In this document: piece by piece, positions 8,150 through 17,315 of the stretch
How the letters are laid out: each line of letters opens with the position of its first letter
Numbering within the stretch: the stretch's first letter is position 1
Assembly: GCA_944322805.1 (NCBI GenBank)
Contig: CALUQC010000021.1
Span: 1-36,940, forward strand
Direction: 5' to 3'
Origin: an uncultured Bacteroidales bacterium
GTDB lineage: Bacteria > Bacteroidota > Bacteroidia > Bacteroidales > UBA932
DNA: 36,940 bases
The notes under the pieces: model-generated
Seen by the model: only the letters and a program-made list of their open reading frames with translations
Database searches by the model: none
Told to the model about the DNA's origin: nothing
Translations under genes and position numbers: made by a program

Positions 8150-10182
8150 TTTTCCATTAACCACTCTAAGTTGAACATATAGTGAAGTGCACTCGTGCAC
8201 AGATGTATCATGTTGTCCGGTCCCTGGGTCACGGCAAGATAGCCTTTCGGCTCGGCATGGGTCACGTCCGACAAGAACCAGCCCGTAAATGCTCCGCCGT
8301 CAAGATAGCGTCTGGTACCGTCTGTCAGGAGCTTTTTCACAGGCCAGGTCTTTCCCTCGTCAAAGGACAGGGCGGCATACATGCCGTAGCCCCGGTATTC
8401 GCCATCCCTGCCTGAAAAGGCCATGCCTTCGATATTCCTGTAGTCAATGCTTGCGTCCGTAAAGGATATCATCATGAGAGGGCCTTCATTAAGCCGTTTC
8501 AGGACAAGACGCTGTCCGCTCGACACGGGCGGGAATTCCGTAGCATGATAGGTCCAGGTCTTTCCCATGTCATGAGAGATGCTTGCCGGCATGCGCGGCT
8601 TTCCGTCCTTTACGATGTTGTCATCCCTTCCGAAAGCCAGCAGCGAACCGTCCGAGAGCTGAACTACGCCGGCGTGTATTCCGGCTATCCTGTGTCCCGT
8701 GCCGTTTTCGGTGAAAACGGGGACTTCCGTCTCATGCCCTGCGTCGCTTCGCTCCCATGTTTTGCCTCCGTCCATGGAGATATGGAGTATGGAGCCTCCC
8801 CTGACGGTGTGTGTGGCATCGCACGGCTGCACTATATACCCTTCGGCTGTCCTTATCGTGCCCGCAATAACCTGATTTCCGGGCTCATGTTCCGGGTTGA
8901 CGAAGACAGGGGCCGACCATGTACGCCCATCATCCGCACTCGTTCTCATCACAAGGGCAAGGTGTCCCCACGTGCCTGCCGCTTCCACACCGTTGAAATG
9001 GTACAGCAGTCCGCTTTCGCCGTCATAATACAGGGATGAACCTGTCATGTTCCTGTCCGCCGCCTTGAAAAAAAGTTCCGGTGAAGACCACTCGCCTTTT
9101 GCCGGGTCATAGCGGCTTGACAGCACGGTCATTTCCCTGTCCTTCTCGTTTTCGGCTGAAAACCATATTGCGAGAAGGCTGCCATCTCCGAGCCATGTCA
9201 CCGCAGGACAATGATTGTGAGTGAACATGTACTCCTTCGACCTGTCATATCTGACAAAAGGCACCGGACCGGAGAAAAACGGACCGTCAGGAATGCGGTT
9301 TCCGGACTTGCGGCGTTTCCCGGAATCCCTTTTGCCGTCCTGTTTCCCGACTGTTTCCACGTCCGGAGCGCCGGTACCGGAGGACAAACGGACGGACAGG
9401 CTGTCACCTGTCACTTCCACTATTCTGAATCCGGTAAACAAGGTCCTGTCCCCCGGAAAGGACGAACTGCGGTTGGAGGATCTCAGATACTCTGCCGGAG
9501 TATTGTGGCTTCCTCCTCTGACCACCTTGGATATACCTTCCGCAGGACCTGCCGGGTCTTTTTGTACGGAGGATGGATATGGACCGTACCAGTCCAGGCA
9601 CCATTCCTCCACGTTCCCGTGCATGTCATAGACGCCCCACGCGTTAGGGATGCTTTTCCCCACATCTAACGGGACAGGCCGCGGGTCCCATGTCTCGACC
9701 TGGTTTTTGAGCATGGATTTCGGCAACGCCCTGTCACCTATGGCATAGGGGCCCATGGATCCGGCCCTGCAGACGTATTCCCATTCGGCTTCGGTAGGCA
9801 GTCTGTACGACTTCCCTTCCTTTTCGGATAGCCATTCGCAGAATGCCGCCGCATCGTCCCAGCTCACGTAAACGACAGCTTCGCCGTCTCTGAACGAAAA
9901 GCGGTTCCTGCCCCTGTACTCCCGGTGCCCGGGATCGAAAAGCTCGTACTGGGCATTGGTCACTTCCGTGGCTGAAATCCTGAATGGAGCGGAAATGACG
10001 ACTTCATGCGCCGGGGCTTCGTCATAGTTTCTGCCGTAGCCCGGACCGCCCATAAGGAAACTTCCCGGAGCTATGTCCACCATTTTCATCCCGATACTGT
10101 TCGTATAGTCCCGGGTGTGAAGGCAGACAGGGAGTGCCGCTGAAAGGCAGCAGACTGCAAGTATTTTCTTCGCGTTATTCAT
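8146..10182 (-). CDS. SUMF1 (FGE-like) domain fused to a BNR/Asp-box beta-propeller
   Basis: 678 residues with an N-terminal leader. Residues of about 25-255 are a SUMF1/formylglycine-generating-enzyme-like domain (NSIGMKMVDIAPGSFLMG, ATEVTNAQYELF, VSWDDAAAFCEWLSEKEG, YRLPTEAEWEYVCRAG, WGVYDMHGNVEEWCLDWYG, VVRGGSHN). The Cys pair that true FGE carries after RGGS is absent (S-H-N-T-P-A-E-Y-L-R-S-S), so sulfatase activation is unlikely; the fold probably serves binding. A basic linker (about 255-295) leads to a sialidase-like propeller with four Asp boxes: SADDGRTW, SMDGGKTW, SHDMGKTW and SFDEGKTW. No FRIP motif is seen, so GH33 sialidase activity is not supported. It overlaps the preceding gene by eight bases (ATGAATAA) and GH89 by ATGA. 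Confidence 0.85.
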   Translation of the reverse strand: MNNAKKILAVCCLSAALPVCLHTRDYTNSIGMKMVDIAPGSFLMGGPGYGRNYDEAPAHEVVISAPFRISATEVTNAQYELFDPGHREYRGRNRFSFRDGEAVVYVSWDDAAAFCEWLSEKEGKSYRLPTEAEWEYVCRAGSMGPYAIGDRALPKSMLKNQVETWDPRPVPLDVGKSIPNAWGVYDMHGNVEEWCLDWYGPYPSSVQKDPAGPAEGISKVVRGGSHNTPAEYLRSSNRSSSFPGDRTLFTGFRIVEVTGDSLSVRLSSGTGAPDVETVGKQDGKRDSGKRRKSGNRIPDGPFFSGPVPFVRYDRSKEYMFTHNHCPAVTWLGDGSLLAIWFSAENEKDREMTVLSSRYDPAKGEWSSPELFFKAADRNMTGSSLYYDGESGLLYHFNGVEAAGTWGHLALVMRTSADDGRTWSAPVFVNPEHEPGNQVIAGTIRTAEGYIVQPCDATHTVRGGSILHISMDGGKTWERSDAGHETEVPVFTENGTGHRIAGIHAGVVQLSDGSLLAFGRDDNIVKDGKPRMPASISHDMGKTWTYHATEFPPVSSGQRLVLKRLNEGPLMMISFTDASIDYRNIEGMAFSGRDGEYRGYGMYAALSFDEGKTWPVKKLLTDGTRRYLDGGAFTGWFLSDVTHAEPKGYLAVTQGPDNMIHLCTSALHYMFNLEWLMEK

Positions 10183-11116
10183 TGACCGTTATCCTTATCG
10201 TTCTTACAACTTCCTTCTTGTCCCTTATCGTCTGGTTGGAAGCCACGAACACGGCTTCGTATATGCCAGGATTTTCGTAAACGTATCCGAATCCGGACAC
10301 ATCCTGCTTGCTGAAATTCTTGACGGACAGCGGAGTGTCAGGACCCATTTCGATGGCATCCGTCAGGCGGAGAGGTCTGGATATGACCCAGAGGTCGGTC
10401 TCCACGTCTTCGGAAGTCGAGGCAGGGTCGTAGCCTGCGACAGCTATCTGCGAAGACGAGACGGTAGCGCTGGATGCGACAGGCGTCCTTGCAAACGGAT
10501 CAATGACGCGAAAACCGGAATTGCTGTTGTCATACATGGTCACGGGCCCCATCTCCTCGGAAATATTCGTTATGTTCCATTCGCTGATGAGCCAGTTGGA
10601 AGCCTGTCCGAACTCAGACTGAGGCCTGGTTCTGTATCTGAAGGCAAACCAGACAGGAGTGTCTTCCGTGACGAATTCGGTGATGGACTGACTCGATGAC
10701 GAAACGGCATCCCCGGATACCGCCCAGGAAAACCTGCCGGTAATGTCCGTCCATTCGGTATGGATTATATTGTCATAATCGGAATAGTCTCCGTCGAAAC
10801 TGTCGGAAACGAGGAGCGACAGCTGCCCTGTCTGGACTCCCTTGACTATTTTCGTAGTGAACGAAAGGTAATATTCCCAGTCCGGCACGAGAGTGCGGCC
10901 GTATCTGAAATCATAGTCGGAGCCTTGCTCCCCGGACCAGAATGTCAGATAATCGGCGTGGCCGGACGTGCTGAAAATGACCGAGTCTCCCGCATGTATG
11001 TCTTCCGACAGGAGGACCGCATCGAAGGTCACGTCCGGACAGTCGAGAGTATGGTCGCAGGATGCGATACCAAGCGATATAACGGCTATCGGCAGCAGTT
11101 TACAGAATCTGTTCAT
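10175..11116 (-). CDS. DUF5017-type surface lipoprotein, probable surface glycan-binding protein
   Basis: 313 residues from the ATG at 11116, two bases after the SusD stop. An upstream in-frame start would overlap SusD and would spoil the leader, so I prefer MNRFCKLLPIAVISLGIASC with lipidated Cys20. The body is beta-rich (VTFDAVLLSEDIHAGDSVIF, YYLSFTTKIVKG, WFAFRYRTRP, ISEWNITNI) and resembles DUF5017 lipoproteins that follow susD in many Bacteroidales loci. The end (YVYENPGIYEAVFVASN) reads like a PKD/IPT-style strand pair. Position directly after susD suggests a surface glycan-binding protein that helps feed the SusCD complex; that role is inferred. It overlaps the SUMF1-BNR gene by eight bases. 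Confidence 0.75.
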   Translation of the reverse strand: MNRFCKLLPIAVISLGIASCDHTLDCPDVTFDAVLLSEDIHAGDSVIFSTSGHADYLTFWSGEQGSDYDFRYGRTLVPDWEYYLSFTTKIVKGVQTGQLSLLVSDSFDGDYSDYDNIIHTEWTDITGRFSWAVSGDAVSSSSQSITEFVTEDTPVWFAFRYRTRPQSEFGQASNWLISEWNITNISEEMGPVTMYDNSNSGFRVIDPFARTPVASSATVSSSQIAVAGYDPASTSEDVETDLWVISRPLRLTDAIEMGPDTPLSVKNFSKQDVSGFGYVYENPGIYEAVFVASNQTIRDKKEVVRTIRITVNE

Positions 11117-11118
11117 GA

Positions 11119-12936
11119 TTACCAGTTTGGATTTTGGGTCAGGTACGGATTCTGGGAAATTTCCTGTGCCGGTATCGGCCACAGTTCATGCTTTCCCTCC
11201 GTGACATTCCCGAATGTTTTCAAATAATAATAATCCGGAGCTTCCTGCAGGACGAGGTTGTACACTTCGTTCATGTTTTCGTAAAATATTCCCCACCTTA
11301 TCAGATCGGAACGTCTCAGACACTCGAAACAAAGCTCCCTGGACCTTTCGTCCTGAATGAATTTGAGGAACTGTTCACGGCTCGTCGTGTATTCTGCCGG
11401 GACATCGGCTTCCGCCGGGTCGTACAGCTCGCATACGGCCTCTGCACCGCTTCCTCCTCCGCCGACAAATTCCACTGTCGGAACGGAAGTAAAGCCGCGC
11501 CCGTTGCTCAGACCGTAGACAGCATCTCTTTCGAATGTCACGGATCCGACTCCGTCTCCGGACATGTTGACGACAGCGGATGGCTGGACAGTGCACGAGC
11601 CTCTGAATACGACCGTCGGAGCCGACGTATATCCGCTGCCCGGATTGAGAATGGTCACGGACTTGATGCCGGTGCTCAGGGCCCTGCGCCGTACTTCATT
11701 TACGGCGTTCACGGCATTAGTTGTCGGTCCGTTCACTGCATTTTCCGCCTCGGCATACATCAGCAGCACATCCGAATACCTGAGTATCGGTACATTGATG
11801 CTCGTGTTTTCCGACTCCGAATGAGGCCAGTATTCCCTTCTTGTCTTGCCCATGAATCTGTAGAACAGCGACGGATAGGTGACGGAATTCGAAAATTTCT
11901 TTGTCCCGTCGGTATTGTAGGAGAAAGCCGCTATGTTCCAGAATTTGCGTGAATCCTCGGCGTCGTCGTCAGGATACTTGTCCCACAGGGTCCCGGTCGC
12001 GTACACCATTCCGAGGCACTTGCCTATTGAAGCGGCATTGCTCGTCGGACCTGTATATCTCCCCGCCATGGTCAGTTCTTCGTAAACCTCGCTGTCAGTG
12101 CCGTAAAATTCGACTTCCCAGATGCTTTCGCCGATGTCGTATTCATCCTTTGCATAATTGATGAATACATCGGAGTAGTCCGGATTCAATTTATGTCCGG
12201 CGGCTTTATCGTCGATAACTTTCAGCGCCCATTTCCTCGCTTCCTCGTATTTGGACTCGTCCTTGAGAGGCTCTCCGGCCCAATGCAGGCAGACTCTCGC
12301 AGCGATGCCCCTGACAGCCGACTTGCTGATGCGGCCGCCGTGCCCTATCTCGGTGATGTCCTGCACAAGACTCTCCGCAGCTTCAAGGTCTTTCATTATC
12401 TGCCCGTAGACAGCCGCGGCCGGAGACCTTGCGATGAAAATCTTTTCCGGATCAGTCACAGGCTCGGTCATAAGCGGGACATCGCCCCACAGGGTCACGA
12501 GCAGGAAATAATAATATGCCCTCAGGGCCAGGGCCTCGCCTCTTATCCTGTCGCGGAACTCCACGGGTATTTCGGGATTGTTGTCGACATTGGCCAGCAG
12601 CATGTTGGCTCGGCTGACACCCTTGTAAAGCGACTCCCAGACATAATATACCGTGACATCGGTCGATGAAAAATTGTAGACCGCAGGTCCGGTGGACGGT
12701 GAGTTCCTGGCAAAATGCCCGTCATCCGCATCGAATCCGCAGTTATACAGGAAATATCCTCCGTACAGATTCCGGTGCCCGAGCATGTCATAGACTCCTG
12801 CAAGAGCCTTCTCGAGAGCGCTTTCGGTCTCGTAGGAAATTTCCGGAGACATGAAATCCAGGGGCTCGCGCGTAAGGAATTTGCCGCAGGATGCAAAAAA
12901 CAGCGCCGCAGTCAAAAGTATGATAATTCTCTTCAT
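11119..12936 (-). CDS. SusD/RagB-type outer-membrane lipoprotein with an unusual repeat insertion
   Basis: 605 residues. Leader MKRIIILLTAALFFASC gives lipidated Cys17. The SusD helical (TPR-like) core is visible: ALAGVYDMLG, IRGEALALRAYYYFLLVTLWGDVPL, and the late FIQDERSRELCFECLRRSDLIRWG and IPAQEISQNPYLTQNP ending. It binds glycan at the cell surface and caps the SusC channel. Residues of about 425-510 are an insertion between the NAVNEVRRRA helix and the REQFLKFIQDERSRELCFE helix. It contains two related units, SVTILNPGSGYTSAPTVVF and a longer one ending FTSVPTVEFVGGGGSGAEA. Similar G.GYTSAPTV units occur in repetitive surface and fibre proteins. The start follows the SusC stop by two bases. 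Confidence 0.93.
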   Translation of the reverse strand: MKRIIILLTAALFFASCGKFLTREPLDFMSPEISYETESALEKALAGVYDMLGHRNLYGGYFLYNCGFDADDGHFARNSPSTGPAVYNFSSTDVTVYYVWESLYKGVSRANMLLANVDNNPEIPVEFRDRIRGEALALRAYYYFLLVTLWGDVPLMTEPVTDPEKIFIARSPAAAVYGQIMKDLEAAESLVQDITEIGHGGRISKSAVRGIAARVCLHWAGEPLKDESKYEEARKWALKVIDDKAAGHKLNPDYSDVFINYAKDEYDIGESIWEVEFYGTDSEVYEELTMAGRYTGPTSNAASIGKCLGMVYATGTLWDKYPDDDAEDSRKFWNIAAFSYNTDGTKKFSNSVTYPSLFYRFMGKTRREYWPHSESENTSINVPILRYSDVLLMYAEAENAVNGPTTNAVNAVNEVRRRALSTGIKSVTILNPGSGYTSAPTVVFRGSCTVQPSAVVNMSGDGVGSVTFERDAVYGLSNGRGFTSVPTVEFVGGGGSGAEAVCELYDPAEADVPAEYTTSREQFLKFIQDERSRELCFECLRRSDLIRWGIFYENMNEVYNLVLQEAPDYYYLKTFGNVTEGKHELWPIPAQEISQNPYLTQNPNW

Positions 12937-12938
12937 CT

Positions 12939-15900
12939 TCAAAAGGTCAATTGAATTCCAAGTACAAAACTTTTCGCTATCGGATAGGCCGAATAGTCGA
13001 AACCGGGAGTCAGCGGGCTCTTGCCTCTCGTAGATACTTCCGGATCCATCCCGGAATAACCAGTAAACGTAAGCAGATTCCACCCCGATACGCTGAAACG
13101 CAGATTGTCTATCCCGATTTTCTGCGTAAGATGCTTCGGTACCGTATATCCCAATGTCAGTGTCTTGAGCCTCAGGTACGAGCCGTCTTCCACCACCCGG
13201 GAAGAATGCCTCCCCTCCGGTCCTCCGCCTCCGGCCCTGTAATACTCGTTCGACGGGTTGGACGGAGTCCATCTTTCGTTGTATGCCGCATACTGGTTCA
13301 TATCCTTGCCCTGTATGGCATTTCCCTCGAAAAGCAGCCGGTTGGCATTGTACAGGTCATTTCCGTAAGACCACTGAAAAAGGAAACTCAGATCGAAATC
13401 CCTGTACCGCAGGCTGTTCGTCAGGCCTCCGGTATGCAGAGGGTTTCCGTTGCCTATGATGGTCATGTCGTCATCGTTCACCTGTCCGTCTCCGTTCAGG
13501 TCCCTGTACTTTATGTCGCCCGGCTGTATGGACCCCCGGTCCGCCGCAGACGAGTTGCTCGGGACACCCGGTTTCAGCACATAGACTCCGGGAGCCGTGC
13601 ACTCGAAATCGGAATACTGGTAGACCCCGTCGAAGACATAGCCGTAAAAAAGGCCCATCGGGCGTCCGACTTCGGCGATGTATGTCGGAGAAGCCTTGTA
13701 GGCGGTGAAGAAACCTACGGTCGTGAACATCTGCTTGGTCTGGTCGTAGAGTTTTGCCACCTTGTTCCTGTTCAGGGCGATGTTGAAACTCGTCGTCCAC
13801 TCGAAATTGCGGTTTCTGATATTGACCGTACTCAGGGATATTTCAATACCGCGGTTGTGCACCTCTCCGGCATTCTTCATTATGGACGGATAGCCCGTAG
13901 TCCTCGGAGCATCCGTCAGGAGCAGCAGATTTTTCGTCCGTTTATCATACAGGTCCACCACCAAGGCGATTCTTTCATCGAAGAATGACAGGTCCAGTCC
14001 GAGATCCGCCTGATAGGTGGTTTCCCAGCGCAGGTCCGAATTGCCCATTGCCGTAGGCACAAGGCCCCGCACCGGCTCCGCCCCTCCGAAAGAATATGCC
14101 GCGTCTATGGGTACGGACAGGGCGGCATACGCGTCGTAGTCTCCCACCCTGTTGTTTCCGGTCACCCCGTAGGAAAGTCTGAGCTTCATTACCGACAGCC
14201 ATGACACGTCTTTCAGGAAGTTTTCATCCTTGATGTTCCAGGCGAATGCCCCGGAGGTGAAGATTCCCCATTTGTGCCCCGGAAATTTCGACGAGCCGTC
14301 TGCCCTCAATGTAAGGGTCAGCAGATATTTGGATTTGTACCCGTAGTTGAATCTGCCGAAAAACGAGGCGAGAGAAAACTCGAGGGCGCTTGCCAGAGCG
14401 CTTTTCATGAGACCGTTGTCCAGCCCGGCCATTCCTAAGGACTCGTATTCGTCGAGTTCGTATCCCGTATAGCCGTACTGCTCGAATTTCCTGTCCTGTA
14501 TGGAAGCTCCGGCCATCGCGCCGAATCTGTGCGTTCCTCTCAGCAGCTTGTCGTATGAAAGCACGGCCTCACCGCTGTAAGTAAACGAATCAGAATAGCG
14601 GATAGAGCCGTTTACGCCCATGGTGTTGGTCGGATTGAGGGGCGACCCGGCAGTAGTCTTGGAGTTATTGTAGATGGTGCGTTTCTCCTGGTTGTACCTC
14701 AGGGAGCCGGACAGTTTCAACTGGAGGCCTCTCGCAATGGACCATCTGAGACCGGCATTTCCGTTTACGGACAGATTTGCATTCCTGGTGCCGTCATTCT
14801 GGCTCGTTATCAACGGATTGAGCCTTATGTCGGCATTGGTGATGTTGTCCGGGTCAGAAATGCTTGTCAGCAGGTCGAAATCCTCGTCTCCGGTCACGGG
14901 GCGGAATGCCCAGGTCCTGTACAAGAGATAGGACGAGGTAGTCCCTCCGTCGCCGGAAGCCACTATCTGCCCATAATTGGTGATATGGCTGCCGTAGATA
15001 TTCACGGTCAACGACACTTTCTTCCCCAGCCTCTGCTCCAATGTAGAATTCACCTGATATTTGTCGGAGCCGGTATTGAGGATGACGCCCGGCTGATAGG
15101 AGACCTGTCCGGCAATGGAATATTTGGTATTGTCCGTACCGCCCCTTACGGACAGGCTGTAGTTCTGGGTGAAGACTTCCCGGAAAATTTCATTCTGCCA
15201 GTCTATGCCTTTCGCGGTCTTGTAATAGTCGAGTGTCCTGCCGTCAGACAGGTATGAATCCACAGCCGTCGAAGGATAGAGTTCCAGCTGATATTTTACA
15301 AACTCGTACGGTGACATCATCTCCATCCTGTTCGTCACGGTGGAGACACCGAGTTTGGTGCTGAATGTGATTTGCGGTTTTCCCTTTATCCCGCCCTTGG
15401 TCTCTATGACAATGACGCCGTTGGCGCCGCGCGCCCCGTAAAGGGCCGTTGCCGAAGCATCCTTGAGGACATTGAAGGTCTTTATGTCCTCCGGGTTAAT
15501 GCTGGCCGTGGAAAAATCCTCGACCGGAAAGCCATCCACGATATACAGGGGTGAGTTGTCCTGCGTAATGGAATTCGAGCCCCTTATGACGATATTCATC
15601 TCCGAGCCGGGCTGTCCGTCATTGGCAGACACGACTACTCCGGCCACTCTTCCCGCAAGAGCTTCCGCAAACCCTGAAACCGGAGCTTCCGCAAGAGTCT
15701 CCACGTTTACCTTGGCCACGGACCCGGTCATATCCCTCTTGTTGACAGAGCCGTATGCCACGACTACAGCATCTTCAAGGGAAAGAGGCTGCTCCTTCAT
15801 TCTGATGAAAAGTGCATCCGTGGTGATTTTGGTTTCCGCGGGAAGGAAACCTATCATCGAGACATCTATTATGGCATTTGCCCTGTCCCTTACATTGATG

Positions 15901-16091
15901 ACGAATTCTCCGTTCGAATCCGTCATGGCAGCCTCGTCCACTGTCCCCTCTCTCACGGTGACATAAGCTCCGGCTATGGGGGCATCGTCTTCATCGACCA
16001 CCTTGCCGGTCACCTTTGTCTGCTGTGCCCAGGCAGCCGTACAGATGAAGAATGCCGCGACCGCCATGATTATCCTGTATCTGTCTCTCAT
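12939..16091 (-). CDS. SusC/RagA-type TonB-dependent outer-membrane transporter
   Basis: 1050 residues, full length for the family. A signal peptide (cleavage near TAAWAQQ) is followed by a carboxypeptidase-regulatory-like domain (VTGKVVDEDDAPIAGAYVTV, TDSNGEFVINV). Then come a TonB-box-like stretch (AVVVAYG), the plug (DMTGSVAKVNVETLAEAPV, IVDGFPVEDFSTASINPEDI, VLKDASATALYGARGANGVI) and the 22-strand barrel. The last strand ends in ...SFVLGIQLTF, with the terminal Phe expected for BAM insertion. It imports an oligosaccharide captured by the adjacent SusD using TonB energy. It follows the BNR lipoprotein gene by seven bases and shares its transcript, so it lies inside the operon instead of at its head. 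Confidence 0.97.
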   Translation of the reverse strand: MRDRYRIIMAVAAFFICTAAWAQQTKVTGKVVDEDDAPIAGAYVTVREGTVDEAAMTDSNGEFVINVRDRANAIIDVSMIGFLPAETKITTDALFIRMKEQPLSLEDAVVVAYGSVNKRDMTGSVAKVNVETLAEAPVSGFAEALAGRVAGVVVSANDGQPGSEMNIVIRGSNSITQDNSPLYIVDGFPVEDFSTASINPEDIKTFNVLKDASATALYGARGANGVIVIETKGGIKGKPQITFSTKLGVSTVTNRMEMMSPYEFVKYQLELYPSTAVDSYLSDGRTLDYYKTAKGIDWQNEIFREVFTQNYSLSVRGGTDNTKYSIAGQVSYQPGVILNTGSDKYQVNSTLEQRLGKKVSLTVNIYGSHITNYGQIVASGDGGTTSSYLLYRTWAFRPVTGDEDFDLLTSISDPDNITNADIRLNPLITSQNDGTRNANLSVNGNAGLRWSIARGLQLKLSGSLRYNQEKRTIYNNSKTTAGSPLNPTNTMGVNGSIRYSDSFTYSGEAVLSYDKLLRGTHRFGAMAGASIQDRKFEQYGYTGYELDEYESLGMAGLDNGLMKSALASALEFSLASFFGRFNYGYKSKYLLTLTLRADGSSKFPGHKWGIFTSGAFAWNIKDENFLKDVSWLSVMKLRLSYGVTGNNRVGDYDAYAALSVPIDAAYSFGGAEPVRGLVPTAMGNSDLRWETTYQADLGLDLSFFDERIALVVDLYDKRTKNLLLLTDAPRTTGYPSIMKNAGEVHNRGIEISLSTVNIRNRNFEWTTSFNIALNRNKVAKLYDQTKQMFTTVGFFTAYKASPTYIAEVGRPMGLFYGYVFDGVYQYSDFECTAPGVYVLKPGVPSNSSAADRGSIQPGDIKYRDLNGDGQVNDDDMTIIGNGNPLHTGGLTNSLRYRDFDLSFLFQWSYGNDLYNANRLLFEGNAIQGKDMNQYAAYNERWTPSNPSNEYYRAGGGGPEGRHSSRVVEDGSYLRLKTLTLGYTVPKHLTQKIGIDNLRFSVSGWNLLTFTGYSGMDPEVSTRGKSPLTPGFDYSAYPIAKSFVLGIQLTF

Positions 16092-16098
16092 AATACCG

Positions 16099-17313
16099 TC
16101 ATTTCAGTGATTCCAAAGGAATCCTCGTGATTTCAATGTCCTCCTTGTTCGTGGCATACGACACGTACAGGTAGTCGCCCCAGACCGCCGACCCCGGGTA
16201 ACTGTACCCCTCCGTCTTGCTTATGCCCTCGTAGCGCAGCGGCTGCGGCGTACTTCTGAGCAAATACATCCTGTCGAAATATTTCCCGTCCGAACTTACC
16301 CCTATCGTGATGGGGACACGTCTTCTCGTAGGTACGGGATTGTTCACGAAATAAACGTATTTTCCGAACGAGCCAGCACACTGCATCGAATCCGAGTCGG
16401 GGATATTCGACAGGACCGGCTCCGTCCATGTTTCCCCGTCATCGTAGCTTATCGAGTAAAGCAACTTCCAGGTCCGGTCCTTCGCTTCGAATCTCAAATC
16501 CCGGAACAGCATCACCAGTATCCCGTCGCTCCTGCGGAACCAGCTGGCCTCCACCGGACGCGCCACCTTTTCCTTCGCGTTTTCATTGTACGGGAGTATA
16601 TCCGGCAGAGAGGCTTCCCTCCATCCCGACATCCAGTCGTCAGTATCGTTCAGCATGATTCTCGTCTTTCTCACACCCTCGAAATCCCCTGTTCCCAAAC
16701 CGTGGCATACCAGTATGTATTTTCCTGACGGAAGCCTGCGCGCACTTTCGCTCGGAGCTGCGTTTCTGATCATTACCTGAGGCTCCGACCACGTCTGGCC
16801 GTCTTCGGAAACAAGCACTTCCGTGTTGGAGGTCTTGTTGGCCTTGTCTCCGACTATTATAAGGCAGCCGAGCCGCTTCCCGTCCGTGATCCAGCCTCCA
16901 CTGGCCCTGCCGTCCGGTCCGATCTTGACAGGACGCGCCCAGTTCAGTCCGTCCTCGGACCAGCTGTAATAGACATTTGAAATATCGCTCGGCTCATCCT
17001 TGGGATGTCCTACCCAGGTGGCATAAAGTTTTCCCTTGAAAACCGTCAGCTGGGGATGGTTGTTGAACTTCATGTCCGATACCGCAGCAGGCTCGAAAAC
17101 CGGGATTTTCACGGCACCCTCGGGATAAGGCAGTCCGAGACCGTCTCCCTGTTCGTAGTCTATCAGGTCGGTATCCATGGATATTTCTATCTTTTTCCGC
17201 TTGAGAGGTTTGTCCTTTCCGTCTTCCGACGTGGAATCGGGCGATATGCTCGAACAGGCTATCATGGACAAGGCCACGGCCGCCAGCAATGTATGTACTA
17301 TTCTGATTCTCAT
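16099..17313 (-). CDS. BNR/Asp-box beta-propeller lipoprotein, sialidase-like fold
   Basis: 404 residues from the ATG at 17313, two bases after the fucI stop; this start gives a clean lipoprotein leader (MRIRIVHTLLAAVALSMIAC, Cys20). The body is a sialidase-superfamily propeller with Asp-box-like turns: WSEDGLNW, VSEDGQTW, SYDDGETW and a weaker SSDGKYF. A FRIP arginine motif is not seen, so classical sialidase activity is not established. Candidate acidic residues such as those in RPVEASWFRR and PSESARRLPSG could form an active site, as in other uncharacterised propeller glycosidases. It may be a surface glycosidase or a glycan-binding protein. Its place between a sugar isomerase and susC ties it to substrate capture or release. 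Confidence 0.75.
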   Translation of the reverse strand: MRIRIVHTLLAAVALSMIACSSISPDSTSEDGKDKPLKRKKIEISMDTDLIDYEQGDGLGLPYPEGAVKIPVFEPAAVSDMKFNNHPQLTVFKGKLYATWVGHPKDEPSDISNVYYSWSEDGLNWARPVKIGPDGRASGGWITDGKRLGCLIIVGDKANKTSNTEVLVSEDGQTWSEPQVMIRNAAPSESARRLPSGKYILVCHGLGTGDFEGVRKTRIMLNDTDDWMSGWREASLPDILPYNENAKEKVARPVEASWFRRSDGILVMLFRDLRFEAKDRTWKLLYSISYDDGETWTEPVLSNIPDSDSMQCAGSFGKYVYFVNNPVPTRRRVPITIGVSSDGKYFDRMYLLRSTPQPLRYEGISKTEGYSYPGSAVWGDYLYVSYATNKEDIEITRIPLESLK

Positions 17314-17315
17314 CT

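Noticed and set aside
8146-10182. Sulfatase-activating FGE activity
   Set aside because: The active-site Cys pair is absent and no sulfatase gene is seen in the window.
8146-17313. Calling either propeller protein a GH33 sialidase
   Set aside because: Asp boxes are present, but I see no FRIP arginine motif in the propeller parts; Asp boxes alone are shared by many non-sialidase proteins.
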